A DNA stretch of 36,022 nucleotides from Akkermansia sp. Its GTDB lineage: Bacteria > Verrucomicrobiota > Verrucomicrobiia > Verrucomicrobiales > Akkermansiaceae. The position numbers and the translations under genes are program-made. This document shows, one piece after another, positions 1 to 7,318 of this stretch; position 1 is the first letter of the stretch; each line of letters opens with the position of its first letter. The stretch is taken from assembly GCA_024405415.1 (NCBI GenBank), contig JAKSOV010000009.1, positions 1 to 36,022 of the forward strand, in the 5' to 3' direction. Below the pieces are notes generated by a model that was not told the origin of the DNA, searched no databases, and saw only the letters and a list, made by a program, of their open reading frames with translations.

Positions 1-70
1 GTAGGCGAAGACGGAAGCCGCCGAACTTGATCAATAGTGCCTCGTACAGAGTACCTAGTAAATCCCGACA
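1..70. repeat. Partial heptad/GC-palindrome intergenic element (copy R0)
   Basis: Bases 1-21 are the exact reverse complement of 3439-3459, which is one half of the GC-rich hairpin beyond mfd. The bases that follow contain two GTAC-headed heptads, GTACAGA (44-50) and GTACCTA (51-57). This is the same architecture as the element at 3392-3516 but in opposite orientation and more diverged. The other half lies off the left edge of the window. Confidence 0.65.
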
Positions 71-117
71 GATTCCCGTTTCTCGCTCTGCCGTCGGCAA
101 AAGGAGGGCGCTCCTGA

Positions 118-146
118 TTGACAAGAGGCATGCCCGCCGATATACT
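118..146 (+). promoter_or_regulatory. mfd promoter, sigma70-type
   Basis: The -35 box TTGACA (118-123), a 17-nt spacer and the -10 box TATACT (141-146) form a near-consensus promoter. The -10 box ends 10 nt before GTG at 157, so the transcript should begin at or next to that codon. The upstream in-frame TTG (118) and ATG (130) lie inside the promoter and are unlikely to be translated. Confidence 0.75.
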
Positions 147-156
147 GAGGGGGTCC

Positions 157-3100
157 GTGGTCAAACCGGTCACAGAAATTGTGGCAAGCTCCCCTGCCTT
201 TGCGGCGGAGCTGGGAAAACTGCGCCTCGGCGGCACGCGGGAGGAGCCGGTCGTGTTCGAGCGCGTGTGTCCCTCTGCTTTCTCCTTTATCGCCGCCATG
301 GTCGCTGCGCAGGCTGCGGCGGACAAAAAACACCCGCGCCGCGTGTGGGTGGTGGCGGATGCCCTGCCCATGCAGGAGCGACTTGCCGCCGAATGGCCGC
401 TATGGAAAAGCGCGGAAGCCGTCTTTGTGCCCGAGCAGGAGGTGCACATCAACAACGGGCTCTCCGACCCCGACCTCGCCGCCGAGCGACTGGATGCCCT
501 GCGCCGCATTTCCGGCAAGCCGCGGCTCACGCAGGCCGTCATCGTGACCGCCGCCGCGCTGCAACAACAAGCGCCCTCCTTTGCGCAGGAAGCCGGCGTA
601 ACACTTGTGCTCAAGGTCGGCGGGCAGTACCCGCTCGATAAGCTGACCGCCGAGCTGACGGCGCACGAGTTCGAGCGCACGGAACAGGTCGTCTCCCGCG
701 GGCAGTGGAGTCTGCGCGGCGGCATTCTGGATGTGTTTCCCCTGCAATCCGCGTGGCCGCTGCGCATCGAGTTCTTTGATGAGGATATCGAGAGCATTCG
801 TGCTTTCGATGTAGACTCCCAGCTCTCCTTCCGCAAGCTGGAGACGGCGGAACTGGTGCTCGATGAGCCGCCCGCCGACACCCTGCTTCGGGATTGGATA
901 GCCCCCGATGATTGGATTGTCGCCCTGCCCGGCTGCGGCATGCGCGGCGATGTGCAAGTGTTCGAGCTGCCGCCCGACCGCGAGGATGTGCTGCCCGACA
1001 TCGACACCGTGAACGCGGGCGATGCCACGGCCTTTGTCGGCACGCCGCTCGGCTCTTTCGAGACGGGCGATTTCGTGATGCAGGAAGCGCGCCGCGTGCT
1101 GGCCCGCCAATCGCTGCAGCAATGGCGCGAGCAGGGCTGGCGCGTCGTGATGTTCTTCCCGCACGAGGGCGAAAAGACGCGCTTCGAGGAAATCTGCGGC
1201 GAGGATGAGGCGTGGAACAGCGTGCAGAGCCGCGACGGCGACCTGCCCTTCGGCTTCACCGTGCCCGGGGCGAAGCTCGCCGTGCTCTCCGCAGCGGAGA
1301 TTTTCGGCCGCTACTCCTCCCCCCGCGCCCATCGGCAGGACGAGCGCGCCGAACGCATGCGCCGCGAGCGCGCTCAGGCCCCGCTGCGCGAGATTGCCCC
1401 CGGCGACCTTGTGATTCACGCCGCGCACGGGCTCGGCAAGTTCCAAGGCATCGTGCGCGACGAAAAGAGCGGCGAAGAGGAGCTGCATATTCAATACGCG
1501 GGCGGCGTGCTGCTGCGCATCCCCCTGCAACAGAGCCACCTCGTCTCCAAGTATGTGGGGCTCGGTGCCAAGACGCCCGAACTCAGCAAGCTCGGGGATG
1601 CCCGCTGGCGGCGCGCCTGTCAGGCGGCGGAACGCGCCGTGGCGGACTATGCAGCGCAGTTGCTGGAGGTGCAGGCCGAGCGCGAGAACAACGCGGGCTA
1701 CGCCCACCCCGCGGATTCCTCGTGGATGTGGCAGTTCGAGAGCGGCTTCCCCTACCGCGAGACACCCGACCAGCTGCGCGCCATCAATCAGGCGAAGCAC
1801 GACATGGAGTCCCCCCGCCCCATGGACCGCCTCATCTGCGGCGACGTGGGCTTCGGCAAGACAGAGGTCGCCATCCGCGCGGCCTTCAAGTGCGTGACAG
1901 GCGGCAAACAGGCCGCCGTGCTCGCCCCGACCACCGTGCTGGCCGACCAGCACTACCGCACCTTCCGCGCCCGCATGAGCGAGTACCCCATCCGCATCGA
2001 GCTGCTCAGCCGCTTCACCGCGCCCAAGAAGGTGCGCGAGATTCTGGCGGGCTTGGCGAGCGGCGAGGTAGACCTCGTCATCGGCACCCACCGCCTCATC
2101 TCCAAGGATGTCGTGTTCAAGGACCTCGGGCTGGCCGTCATTGACGAGGAGCAGCGTTTCGGCGTGCGCCACAAGGAGCAGTTTAAGCGCATGTTCCGCA
2201 TGGTGGACATGCTGACGCTCTCCGCCACGCCCATCCCGCGCACGCTCTACGTGGCCCTCATGGGCGCACGCGACATGAGCACCATCGAAACAGCCCCGCT
2301 CAACCGACTCCCCGTGCAGACCGCCGTCTGCCCCTACAACGAGGAGCTGATTGCCCGCGCCATCGAGCGCGAGCTGGCGCGCGGCGGGCAGGTCTTCTTC
2401 CTCCACAACCGCGTGCACGACATTCACAAGGTGGAGGAAACGCTGCACCGCCTCGCCCCGAAGGCTCGCATCGTCGTGGGCCACGGGCAGATGGACAAGA
2501 GCGATTTGGAGTGCATTATGCGCGATTTCGTGGCAGGCAAGGCGGATGTGCTGCTCTCCACCACCATCATCGAGAGCGGCATCGACATCCCGAACGCCAA
2601 CACCATCATCATCGACCGAGCCGACCGCTTCGGCCTCGCCGACCTGTACCAGCTGCGCGGGCGCGTGGGACGCGGCGGGCATCGCGCCTATGCCTACCTG
2701 CTCCTGCCCCGCGAAGCCCTCGTCACGGGCGATGCCCGCAAGCGAGTGTCCGCCATCAAGCAGTTCACGGAGCTGGGCAGCGGGTTCAAAATTGCCATGC
2801 GCGACCTGGAAATCCGCGGCGCGGGCAACCTGCTCGGCACCCAGCAGAGCGGGCACATCGCCGCCATCGGCTTTGAGCTGTACTGCCAGCTGCTGCGGCA
2901 ATCCGTGGAGCGTTTGCAGGGCAAAACACCCACCGTGCGCGCGGAAGCCTCCTTCAAAGCGGATTTCCTCTGCCTGAGCGAGGCATCCATGTCCACCCGC
3001 CCCGATGCGGACAAACTCATCGGCGCCTACATTCCTGCCGCCTACGTCAGTTCTTCCAAGACGCGCATGGAGTGCTACACGGCCCTCGCCCGCGCCTGTA

Positions 3101-3366
3101 CCACGGATGCCGTGGATGATTTGGAGCGCGAGTGGCTCGACCGCTTCGGCCGCTTGCCCAAAGAGGTGCGCCACCTGCTCACCGTGCAGAAAATCCGCAT
3201 CCTCGCCACGCGCCGCGCCGTCACCGCCGTGGAAATCAGCGGGCAAAAGCTGCTGCTCACCCGCAATAACGACTACATCCTCATCGACAAACGCTTTCCG
3301 CGCCTGCAAAAACTGCGCCACGCCGACAAGCTGCGCGAGACGCAGACAATGCTGGAACGGATGTAG
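157..3366 (+). CDS. mfd: Transcription-repair coupling factor Mfd
   Basis: This ATP-dependent DNA translocase displaces stalled RNA polymerase and recruits UvrA to template-strand lesions. From GTG 157 it has 1069 residues, slightly shorter than the roughly 1150 of E. coli Mfd. An N-terminal UvrB-like region (RGGILDVFP) is followed by a CarD-like RNA polymerase interaction domain near residue 416 (GDLVIHAAHGLGKFQG). The helicase core has Walker A GDVGFGKTE near 562, DEEQ near 663, SATPIPRTL and the RecG-like RGRVGRG near 834. The C-terminal TRCF domain is present. GTG 157 is preferred over TTG 118 or ATG 130 because both of those fall within a near-perfect promoter. The gene is bounded on both sides by heptad/palindrome elements in inverted orientation, and the downstream one may terminate it. 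Confidence 0.97.
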   Translation: MVKPVTEIVASSPAFAAELGKLRLGGTREEPVVFERVCPSAFSFIAAMVAAQAAADKKHPRRVWVVADALPMQERLAAEWPLWKSAEAVFVPEQEVHINNGLSDPDLAAERLDALRRISGKPRLTQAVIVTAAALQQQAPSFAQEAGVTLVLKVGGQYPLDKLTAELTAHEFERTEQVVSRGQWSLRGGILDVFPLQSAWPLRIEFFDEDIESIRAFDVDSQLSFRKLETAELVLDEPPADTLLRDWIAPDDWIVALPGCGMRGDVQVFELPPDREDVLPDIDTVNAGDATAFVGTPLGSFETGDFVMQEARRVLARQSLQQWREQGWRVVMFFPHEGEKTRFEEICGEDEAWNSVQSRDGDLPFGFTVPGAKLAVLSAAEIFGRYSSPRAHRQDERAERMRRERAQAPLREIAPGDLVIHAAHGLGKFQGIVRDEKSGEEELHIQYAGGVLLRIPLQQSHLVSKYVGLGAKTPELSKLGDARWRRACQAAERAVADYAAQLLEVQAERENNAGYAHPADSSWMWQFESGFPYRETPDQLRAINQAKHDMESPRPMDRLICGDVGFGKTEVAIRAAFKCVTGGKQAAVLAPTTVLADQHYRTFRARMSEYPIRIELLSRFTAPKKVREILAGLASGEVDLVIGTHRLISKDVVFKDLGLAVIDEEQRFGVRHKEQFKRMFRMVDMLTLSATPIPRTLYVALMGARDMSTIETAPLNRLPVQTAVCPYNEELIARAIERELARGGQVFFLHNRVHDIHKVEETLHRLAPKARIVVGHGQMDKSDLECIMRDFVAGKADVLLSTTIIESGIDIPNANTIIIDRADRFGLADLYQLRGRVGRGGHRAYAYLLLPREALVTGDARKRVSAIKQFTELGSGFKIAMRDLEIRGAGNLLGTQQSGHIAAIGFELYCQLLRQSVERLQGKTPTVRAEASFKADFLCLSEASMSTRPDADKLIGAYIPAAYVSSSKTRMECYTALARACTTDAVDDLEREWLDRFGRLPKEVRHLLTVQKIRILATRRAVTAVEISGQKLLLTRNNDYILIDKRFPRLQKLRHADKLRETQTMLERM

Positions 3367-3391
3367 CTGAGGACGCGACAAATGGGGGATT

Positions 3392-3516
3392 TGTAAGTAC
3401 AATGTACAAAGTACGGAGTACAAATCATTGAATAGAGTGCGGCTTCCGTCTTCGCCTACGGCTACGCCGAGACAAGCCGCCTAATTTTTTGATTTGTACA
3501 TTGTACTTTGTACATC
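3392..3516. repeat. Heptad/GC-palindrome intergenic element (copy R1)
   Basis: Four consecutive GTACNNN heptads lie at 3397-3424 (GTACAAT, GTACAAA, GTACGGA, GTACAAA). A 42-nt imperfect palindrome follows at 3439-3480, then a second heptad arm (GTACATT, GTACTTT, GTACATC) at 3496-3516. The arms are roughly inverted around the palindrome. The element sits between convergent genes, mfd and the DUF3592 gene. Confidence 0.75.
3439..3490 (+). terminator. Possible intrinsic terminator of mfd inside repeat R1
   Basis: GCGGCTT (3439-3445) pairs with AAGCCGC (3474-3480), with an inner GTCT/AGAC pairing. The stem is followed by CTAATTTTTT, so on the plus strand it resembles a Rho-independent terminator for mfd. 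The stem interior is imperfect, so strength is uncertain. Confidence 0.45.
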
Positions 3517-3528
3517 TCGACAAACTCC

Positions 3529-4113
3529 TCATTTATCTTCCGCTCCCTTGGACCTGACGAACAGCATGCGGGCGCAACGGTAGGTTTCATACCCACCTGC
3601 GGCGGCGAAAAAGGCGAGCACGGCCAGCACGAAGACCGCCACCCACGGGCTGTGGGAAGACGTGTTGCAGAACAACACGGCCTCTGCCGGGTTCTGCGGG
3701 TTCACATAGCAATCAAACTCCCCGAGCTCGGGGCGGCGCAGCGGCAGCTCATCATCCGTAAACGCGCGGCGCGGCGCGCGGAAAGGAGCAATATCGCGGT
3801 GGTTATACCAACCCGCCTCCGTCGACTCATAGCGGCGGCCGTCCACCACATAGGCATAGCGCACCTCCAGCTTATCCGCACTTGTGCCGCGGTGCACGCG
3901 GTTATACCCCAGACGCACCGCCATGCGGTAATCCAGAATCTCGGCATGTGCGCGGTCCCACGTCTGCGCCACCTCCTGCGGTTGAGGTCCGGCAAACCAG
4001 GTAAAATACACGCCCAGCCCCATCACCACCAGCATCAGCATGCAACCGACCACCCCCAGCAGCATCCTGCCGAGAATTGCCCACACCGACAACACTTGAA
4101 CTTCCTTACACAT
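3529..4113 (-). CDS. DUF3592-type membrane protein
   Basis: This 194-residue protein has a membrane segment near residues 15-40 (rich in L, V, M and G) and a second near 158-178. Between them is an extracytoplasmic domain containing YAYVVDGRRYES and a FDCYVNPQNPAEAVL signature. That layout and the C-Y-V-N-P-x-N-P motif match DUF3592 proteins, whose function is unknown. ATG 4113 has AAGG directly against it. GTG at 4095 is an alternative with AAGGAAG about 5 nt upstream. The gene is convergent with mfd and follows a possible small ORF on the same strand. Confidence 0.75.
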   Translation of the reverse strand: MCKEVQVLSVWAILGRMLLGVVGCMLMLVVMGLGVYFTWFAGPQPQEVAQTWDRAHAEILDYRMAVRLGYNRVHRGTSADKLEVRYAYVVDGRRYESTEAGWYNHRDIAPFRAPRRAFTDDELPLRRPELGEFDCYVNPQNPAEAVLFCNTSSHSPWVAVFVLAVLAFFAAAGGYETYRCARMLFVRSKGAEDK

Positions 4114-4130
4114 CCTTGCAATGAAAAAAA

Positions 4131-4240
4131 TTAACCCTGAGCCAGTTCCGGATGGGCAGCATAGTTAGACATAAGCCGCTCCGCCGTGCCGCGTTTTTAG
4201 TATGCTTGGGCGCACTTTTACGGGCAGGCTTTTCAGGCAT
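4131..4240 (-). CDS. Possible small basic protein interrupted by a 1-nt frame change
   Basis: ATG at 4240 opens a basic, Lys/Arg/Pro-rich reading frame (MPEKPARKSAPKHTK). At a run of five A on the coding strand (complement of 4194-4198) the protein-like signal moves to another frame, RGTAERLMSNYAAHPELAQG, ending at TAA 4131-4133. One extra A, or a -1 ribosomal shift at T-AAA-AAC, would join them into about 36 residues. A possible promoter ends 6 nt before the ATG. I do not recognise the protein. It could be a pseudogene, a sequencing indel, a recoded gene or chance. Confidence 0.3.
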
Positions 4241-4246
4241 AGCCTC

Positions 4247-4274
4247 ATCTTAACGATTTTCACCGTTTTAGCAA
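4247..4274 (-). promoter_or_regulatory. Weak promoter before the small ORF
   Basis: On the minus strand TTGCTA (4274-4269), a 16-nt spacer and TAAGAT (4252-4247) end 6 nt before ATG 4240. It fits the short-leader pattern of other genes here but both boxes are weaker and it abuts the tRNA terminator. Confidence 0.3.
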
Positions 4275-4313
4275 CAAAAAACCGCAAGCCTTTGATGATA
4301 AAGACTTGCGGTT
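4275..4313 (-). terminator. Intrinsic terminator after tRNA-Val
   Basis: AACCGCAAG (4313-4305) pairs perfectly with CTTGCGGTT (4288-4280). A further CTTT/AAAG pairing continues inward beyond one mismatch, and TTTTTTG follows on the minus strand. It begins only 2 nt beyond the tRNA 3' end. Confidence 0.85.
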
Positions 4314-4315
4314 GA

Positions 4316-4387
4316 TACAGGCTACAAGATTCGAACTTGTGACCCCATCCGTGTGAAGGATGTGCTCTACCACTGAGCTAAGCCTGC
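4316..4387 (-). tRNA. tRNA-Val (anticodon CAC)
   Basis: The 72-nt cloverleaf has D stem GCTC/GAGC, anticodon stem CATCC/GGATG with loop TTCACAC (anticodon CAC), variable loop GGGTC and T arm ACAAG-TTCGAAT-CTTGT. The acceptor stem GCAGGCT/AGCCTGT starts with a G-U wobble. The CCA end is not encoded, so it must be added by tRNA nucleotidyltransferase. It reads valine GTG codons, which are abundant in this GC-rich DNA. Confidence 0.93.
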
Positions 4388-4419
4388 GTTGTTCACCACC
4401 TTGCGGTGAGTGCGGGCGG

Positions 4420-4448
4420 AGTATAGAGGATTCAGCGGCTAAATGCAA
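4420..4448 (-). promoter_or_regulatory. tRNA-Val promoter
   Basis: On the minus strand TTGCAT (4448-4443), a 17-nt spacer and TATACT (4425-4420) lie 32 nt before the mature tRNA 5' end, leaving room for a normal 5' leader. It uses the same boxes as the protein-gene promoters but much farther from the gene start. Confidence 0.75.
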
Positions 4449-4559
4449 GCATTTTTTCGCAAAAAACTTTATATTTGTTTCCAAATGCCTCAAAACACAG
4501 CGTTTTCAACCCCTAAGGCCAACGATATTTTTCGCAGTGGCGCGCGGAGCGGATTTTCC

Positions 4560-4588
4560 TTGCGCGCGAGGGCGCGTAGTGGTACACT
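4560..4588 (+). promoter_or_regulatory. purE promoter with short leader
   Basis: TTGCGC (4560-4565), a 17-nt spacer and TACACT (4583-4588) are followed by 10 nt and the ATG at 4599. The predicted transcription start is at or within a few bases of the start codon. Confidence 0.6.
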
Positions 4589-4598
4589 CTCTGCCAGC

Positions 4599-5006
4599 AT
4601 GAAAGTTATCACCATCCTCGGCAGCAAGAGCGACATTCCCTTCATGGAACCCGCTGACAAGTACTTCGATGAGCACAATGTGGAGCACGAGACCGTCATC
4701 TACTCCGCCCACCGAGATCTGCCCGCCCTGCTCGACTATCTCAAGATGCTGGACGAGACCAAGACCAAGGCCGTGCTGCTCTGCGTGGCGGGCCTGTCCG
4801 CTGCTCTGCCCGGCGTAGTGGTTATGAACACCGAGCTGCCCGTCATCGGCGTGCCCGTGCCCTGCGGCCCCCTCAACGGCATTGATGCCCTGCTGGCCAT
4901 CTCCCAGCTGCCCGGCGGCGTGCCCGCCACCACCGTGGGCCTGCACAAGAAGACCCCGCTCAACGCCGCCATGGCCGCGCACCGCATCCTCAAGCTTGCG
5001 GAATAA
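4599..5006 (+). CDS. purE: PurE-family aminoimidazole ribotide carboxylase/mutase
   Basis: PurE enzymes act in purine synthesis, converting N5-CAIR (class I) or AIR plus CO2 (class II) to CAIR. The 135-residue product keeps the phosphate-binding GSKSD (residues 8-12), SAHR near residue 37 and PVIGVPV. It is shorter than the roughly 165-residue class I enzymes because the C-terminal tail is missing. The class I GGAAHLPGM loop is replaced by AGLSAALPGV, losing its histidine and looking partly like class II AGxSNxLSG. No purK is adjacent. ATG 4599 was chosen because a promoter ends 10 nt upstream. The family is clear; which class it belongs to is not. Confidence 0.8.
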   Translation: MKVITILGSKSDIPFMEPADKYFDEHNVEHETVIYSAHRDLPALLDYLKMLDETKTKAVLLCVAGLSAALPGVVVMNTELPVIGVPVPCGPLNGIDALLAISQLPGGVPATTVGLHKKTPLNAAMAAHRILKLAE

Positions 5007-5017
5007 CGCGCATCATC

Positions 5018-5049
5018 GGGGGCAGTTGCAAGCGCGACCGCCCCTTTTT
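5018..5049 (+). terminator. Probable terminator after purE
   Basis: GGGGC (5019-5023) pairs with GCCCC (5040-5044) and is followed by TTTTT (5045-5049). The stem is short and the loop is 16 nt, so the call is moderate. It would separate purE from pyrB. Confidence 0.45.
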
Positions 5050-5075
5050 CACCTCATTTCCTTTTTTCCCACGCT

Positions 5076-5996
5076 ATGACTCCTCGCAAAGATTTGCTGA
5101 CGATTGAATCCCTCTCCACAGAGGAGATTCACGCCATCCTCGACTCCGCGACCGAGATGAAGGCGGCCTTTCTCCGTGACGGAGAGCAGCTGCCCAACCT
5201 CCACGGCCGCTCCGTGCTCACCCTCTTCTACGAACCGAGCACCCGCACCCGCTCCTCCTTCGAGCTGGCCGCACGCCGCCTCGGCGCCGATGTCACCACC
5301 TTCACCGTGGCCACCTCCTCCGTGGTGAAGGGAGAGAGCGTGCATGACACCATCGACACGCTCATGAGCATGAAGGTGGACTACATCATCGTGCGCCACA
5401 AGAACAGCGGCATCCCCGCCGTCATCGGCCGCCACTGCAAGGCCGCCGTGGTCAACGCGGGCGACGGCGCCCATGCCCACCCCAGCCAGGCCTTCCTCGA
5501 TGCCTTCACCATCCGCGAGAAATACGGCACCGTGGCCGGCAAGCGCATCGTCATCATCGGCGACATCCTGCACAGCCGCGTGGCGCGCTCCACGAGCAAC
5601 ATCCTGCGCCGTCTCGGCGCGGAGGTAGCCTACATGGGCCCCGGCCCCTTGGTTCCCCCCACGGCGCACACGGGTATCCCGCGCTTCACGGACTGGGACG
5701 CCGTCTTTGAGTGGAAGCCCGATGTCATCTACCTGCTGCGCGTGCAGAACGAGCGTATCGACACCCCCTTCTTCCCCGCGGCGGACTACCACCGCAGCTT
5801 CGGCGTGACAGAGGAGCGCCTCCAGCGCATTGCCGATCTCGACCTCTCCATCATGCACCCCGGCCCCGTCAACCGCGGTGTCGAGCTGTGCGACGCCGCC
5901 ATGGACTACCGCAACTGCCTCGTCTGCAACCAGGTGCAGAACGGCGTCGTAGCCCGCATGGCCATTCTCAACCATCTTACGCCCGCAACCCTGTAA
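5076..5996 (+). CDS. pyrB: Aspartate carbamoyltransferase catalytic chain
   Basis: This enzyme condenses carbamoyl phosphate with L-aspartate, the committed step of pyrimidine synthesis. The 306-residue length is normal for the catalytic chain. It has the carbamoyl-phosphate loop STRTRSSFE, the HPSQAFLDAFTI motif and HPGPVNRGVE near the C terminus. No pyrI regulatory chain is present. The next gene, 6 nt downstream, encodes a dihydroorotase homologue lacking metal ligands. That arrangement is known for the pyrB-pyrC' type, in which the inactive partner holds the transcarbamoylase dodecamer together. No Shine-Dalgarno sequence precedes the ATG. Confidence 0.96.
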   Translation: MTPRKDLLTIESLSTEEIHAILDSATEMKAAFLRDGEQLPNLHGRSVLTLFYEPSTRTRSSFELAARRLGADVTTFTVATSSVVKGESVHDTIDTLMSMKVDYIIVRHKNSGIPAVIGRHCKAAVVNAGDGAHAHPSQAFLDAFTIREKYGTVAGKRIVIIGDILHSRVARSTSNILRRLGAEVAYMGPGPLVPPTAHTGIPRFTDWDAVFEWKPDVIYLLRVQNERIDTPFFPAADYHRSFGVTEERLQRIADLDLSIMHPGPVNRGVELCDAAMDYRNCLVCNQVQNGVVARMAILNHLTPATL

Positions 5997-6002
5997 CGCA
6001 GC

Positions 6003-7295
6003 ATGAACCACACCTACATCAAGAACGCCACTTGGGCGCCCAACGGCGCCGCGTACGACTTCCGCCTCAGCCTCGGCGGCTGCGGCAGCACCCCCTGCAT
6101 CGACGGGTTGCCCCTCACGGGCGTGGACGCCATCGCCCCCGCGGGCACCATGGACATCCCCGCCGGTGCCACGAGCGTCATCGACGCGACGGGCAAGCTC
6201 ATCCTCCCGGCCCTCTTCGACCTGCACGCCAAGGTGGAGATTGACGGCCGCAACAAGCGCGAGGCTATCTCCCGCGCGGGGCAGGCCGCGCAGCAGGGCG
6301 GCGTCTGGGGCATGGTCATCATGCCCACCAAGGGCTTTGTCTTTGACAACGCCGCCTCGCTGGACTTCTTCCGCCACGCCGTCACCAACCGCTCCGTCAC
6401 GGAGATGATGCCCGCGGGCTGCATCACCATGGGCTGCGAAGGCGAGCAACAGGCCCCTTACAACACGCTCGCCGCCCGCGGTGTGAACATCCTCAGCGAC
6501 GGCGAGCACGTGCCCTCCAACCTCCTCATGTTGCACCGCGCCATGAAGTACGCCGCGGAGCTGGGGCTTACCTTTGCCATCCGCGGTGATGTACCCGCCC
6601 TCACAGAAAAGACCTACGCCCACCCGAGCACAACCTCCTACCGTCTCGGGCTGCACGGCACCCCCGCCTGTGCGGAGGAAATCGGTATCGAAACCGTCCT
6701 GCGCCTTGCTGCGGATGCGGGAGCCAAGGTACACATCCAAACCGTCAGCACGGCAGAGGGGGTGGAAATCATCCGCCGCGCCAAGGCGAGCGGCAAGGTG
6801 AAAGTCACCGCCGAGGTCGCCCTGCACCACCTGCTCTACACGCACGAGGCCATCGGCGACTACGACACCACCTTCAAGGTCATCCCCCCGCTGCGCGATG
6901 CCGCGGACCGCGATGCCCTGCTGGCGGGTGTGAAGGACGGTACCATCGACTGCATCGTCTCCGACCACACCCCCTGCATCCCCTTCGCCAAGAAGCAGGA
7001 CTTTATCTCCGCCCCGCAAGGCATGACCGCGTTGGACTTCTACCTGCCCACGCTCTACACCGAGCTGGTGAAGCCCGGCAAGCTCACATGGGCGGAGCTG
7101 GTGCGCGCTTGCTGCACGGCACCCGCCGCCATCGCCGCGCCCTCCGATGACGAGGGTCTGCCCGCCGCCATCCCCCTGCTGCTCTTCGACCCTGCAGAGA
7201 CCGTCACCGTCTCGGCGGACAACCTGCCCAGCGGCACCCTCAACACCCCCCTACTCGGCAAGGCCGTGTGCGGCGGTGTCACCCTCCCGCTCTAA
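6003..7295 (+). CDS. pyrC': Dihydroorotase-like protein, probably non-catalytic (PyrC')
   Basis: This 430-residue amidohydrolase is related to type I dihydroorotases. The usual metal-binding D-x-H-x-H reads DLHAK, so the second histidine is lysine. The HVS-type ligand site reads HIQTVST, with threonine in place of histidine. EVALHHLL, KVIPPLR and SDHTPC are retained. Two of the expected zinc ligands are therefore missing, as in the non-catalytic pseudo-dihydroorotases that scaffold aspartate carbamoyltransferase in Pseudomonas. It lies 6 nt after pyrB, which supports that role. An altered amidohydrolase activity cannot be excluded. An active dihydroorotase is expected elsewhere in the genome. 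Confidence 0.85.
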   Translation: MNHTYIKNATWAPNGAAYDFRLSLGGCGSTPCIDGLPLTGVDAIAPAGTMDIPAGATSVIDATGKLILPALFDLHAKVEIDGRNKREAISRAGQAAQQGGVWGMVIMPTKGFVFDNAASLDFFRHAVTNRSVTEMMPAGCITMGCEGEQQAPYNTLAARGVNILSDGEHVPSNLLMLHRAMKYAAELGLTFAIRGDVPALTEKTYAHPSTTSYRLGLHGTPACAEEIGIETVLRLAADAGAKVHIQTVSTAEGVEIIRRAKASGKVKVTAEVALHHLLYTHEAIGDYDTTFKVIPPLRDAADRDALLAGVKDGTIDCIVSDHTPCIPFAKKQDFISAPQGMTALDFYLPTLYTELVKPGKLTWAELVRACCTAPAAIAAPSDDEGLPAAIPLLLFDPAETVTVSADNLPSGTLNTPLLGKAVCGGVTLPL

Positions 7296-7318
7296 CCCCT
7301 CGCATTTCCTGACAGGCC

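Noticed and set aside
102-107. AGGAGG as a ribosome-binding site for an mfd start at TTG 118
   Set aside because: It lies upstream of the -35 box of a near-consensus promoter, so it would not be in the mRNA.
400-3423. A 1007-residue minus-strand open frame across mfd
   Set aside because: It is antisense to a clear mfd gene. Its translation is low-complexity (His, Gly, Ala, Glu) as expected for the complement of GC-rich coding DNA, and no family motif appears.
1-3516. Classical transposon around mfd because of flanking inverted repeats
   Set aside because: No transposase is present, mfd is a core gene, and similar palindromes occur at other gene junctions without mobile genes.
4260-4493. A 77-residue frame containing SSVVEHILHTDGVTSSNLVAC
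   Set aside because: This is the familiar false translation of a tRNA gene. The tRNA-Val explains it.
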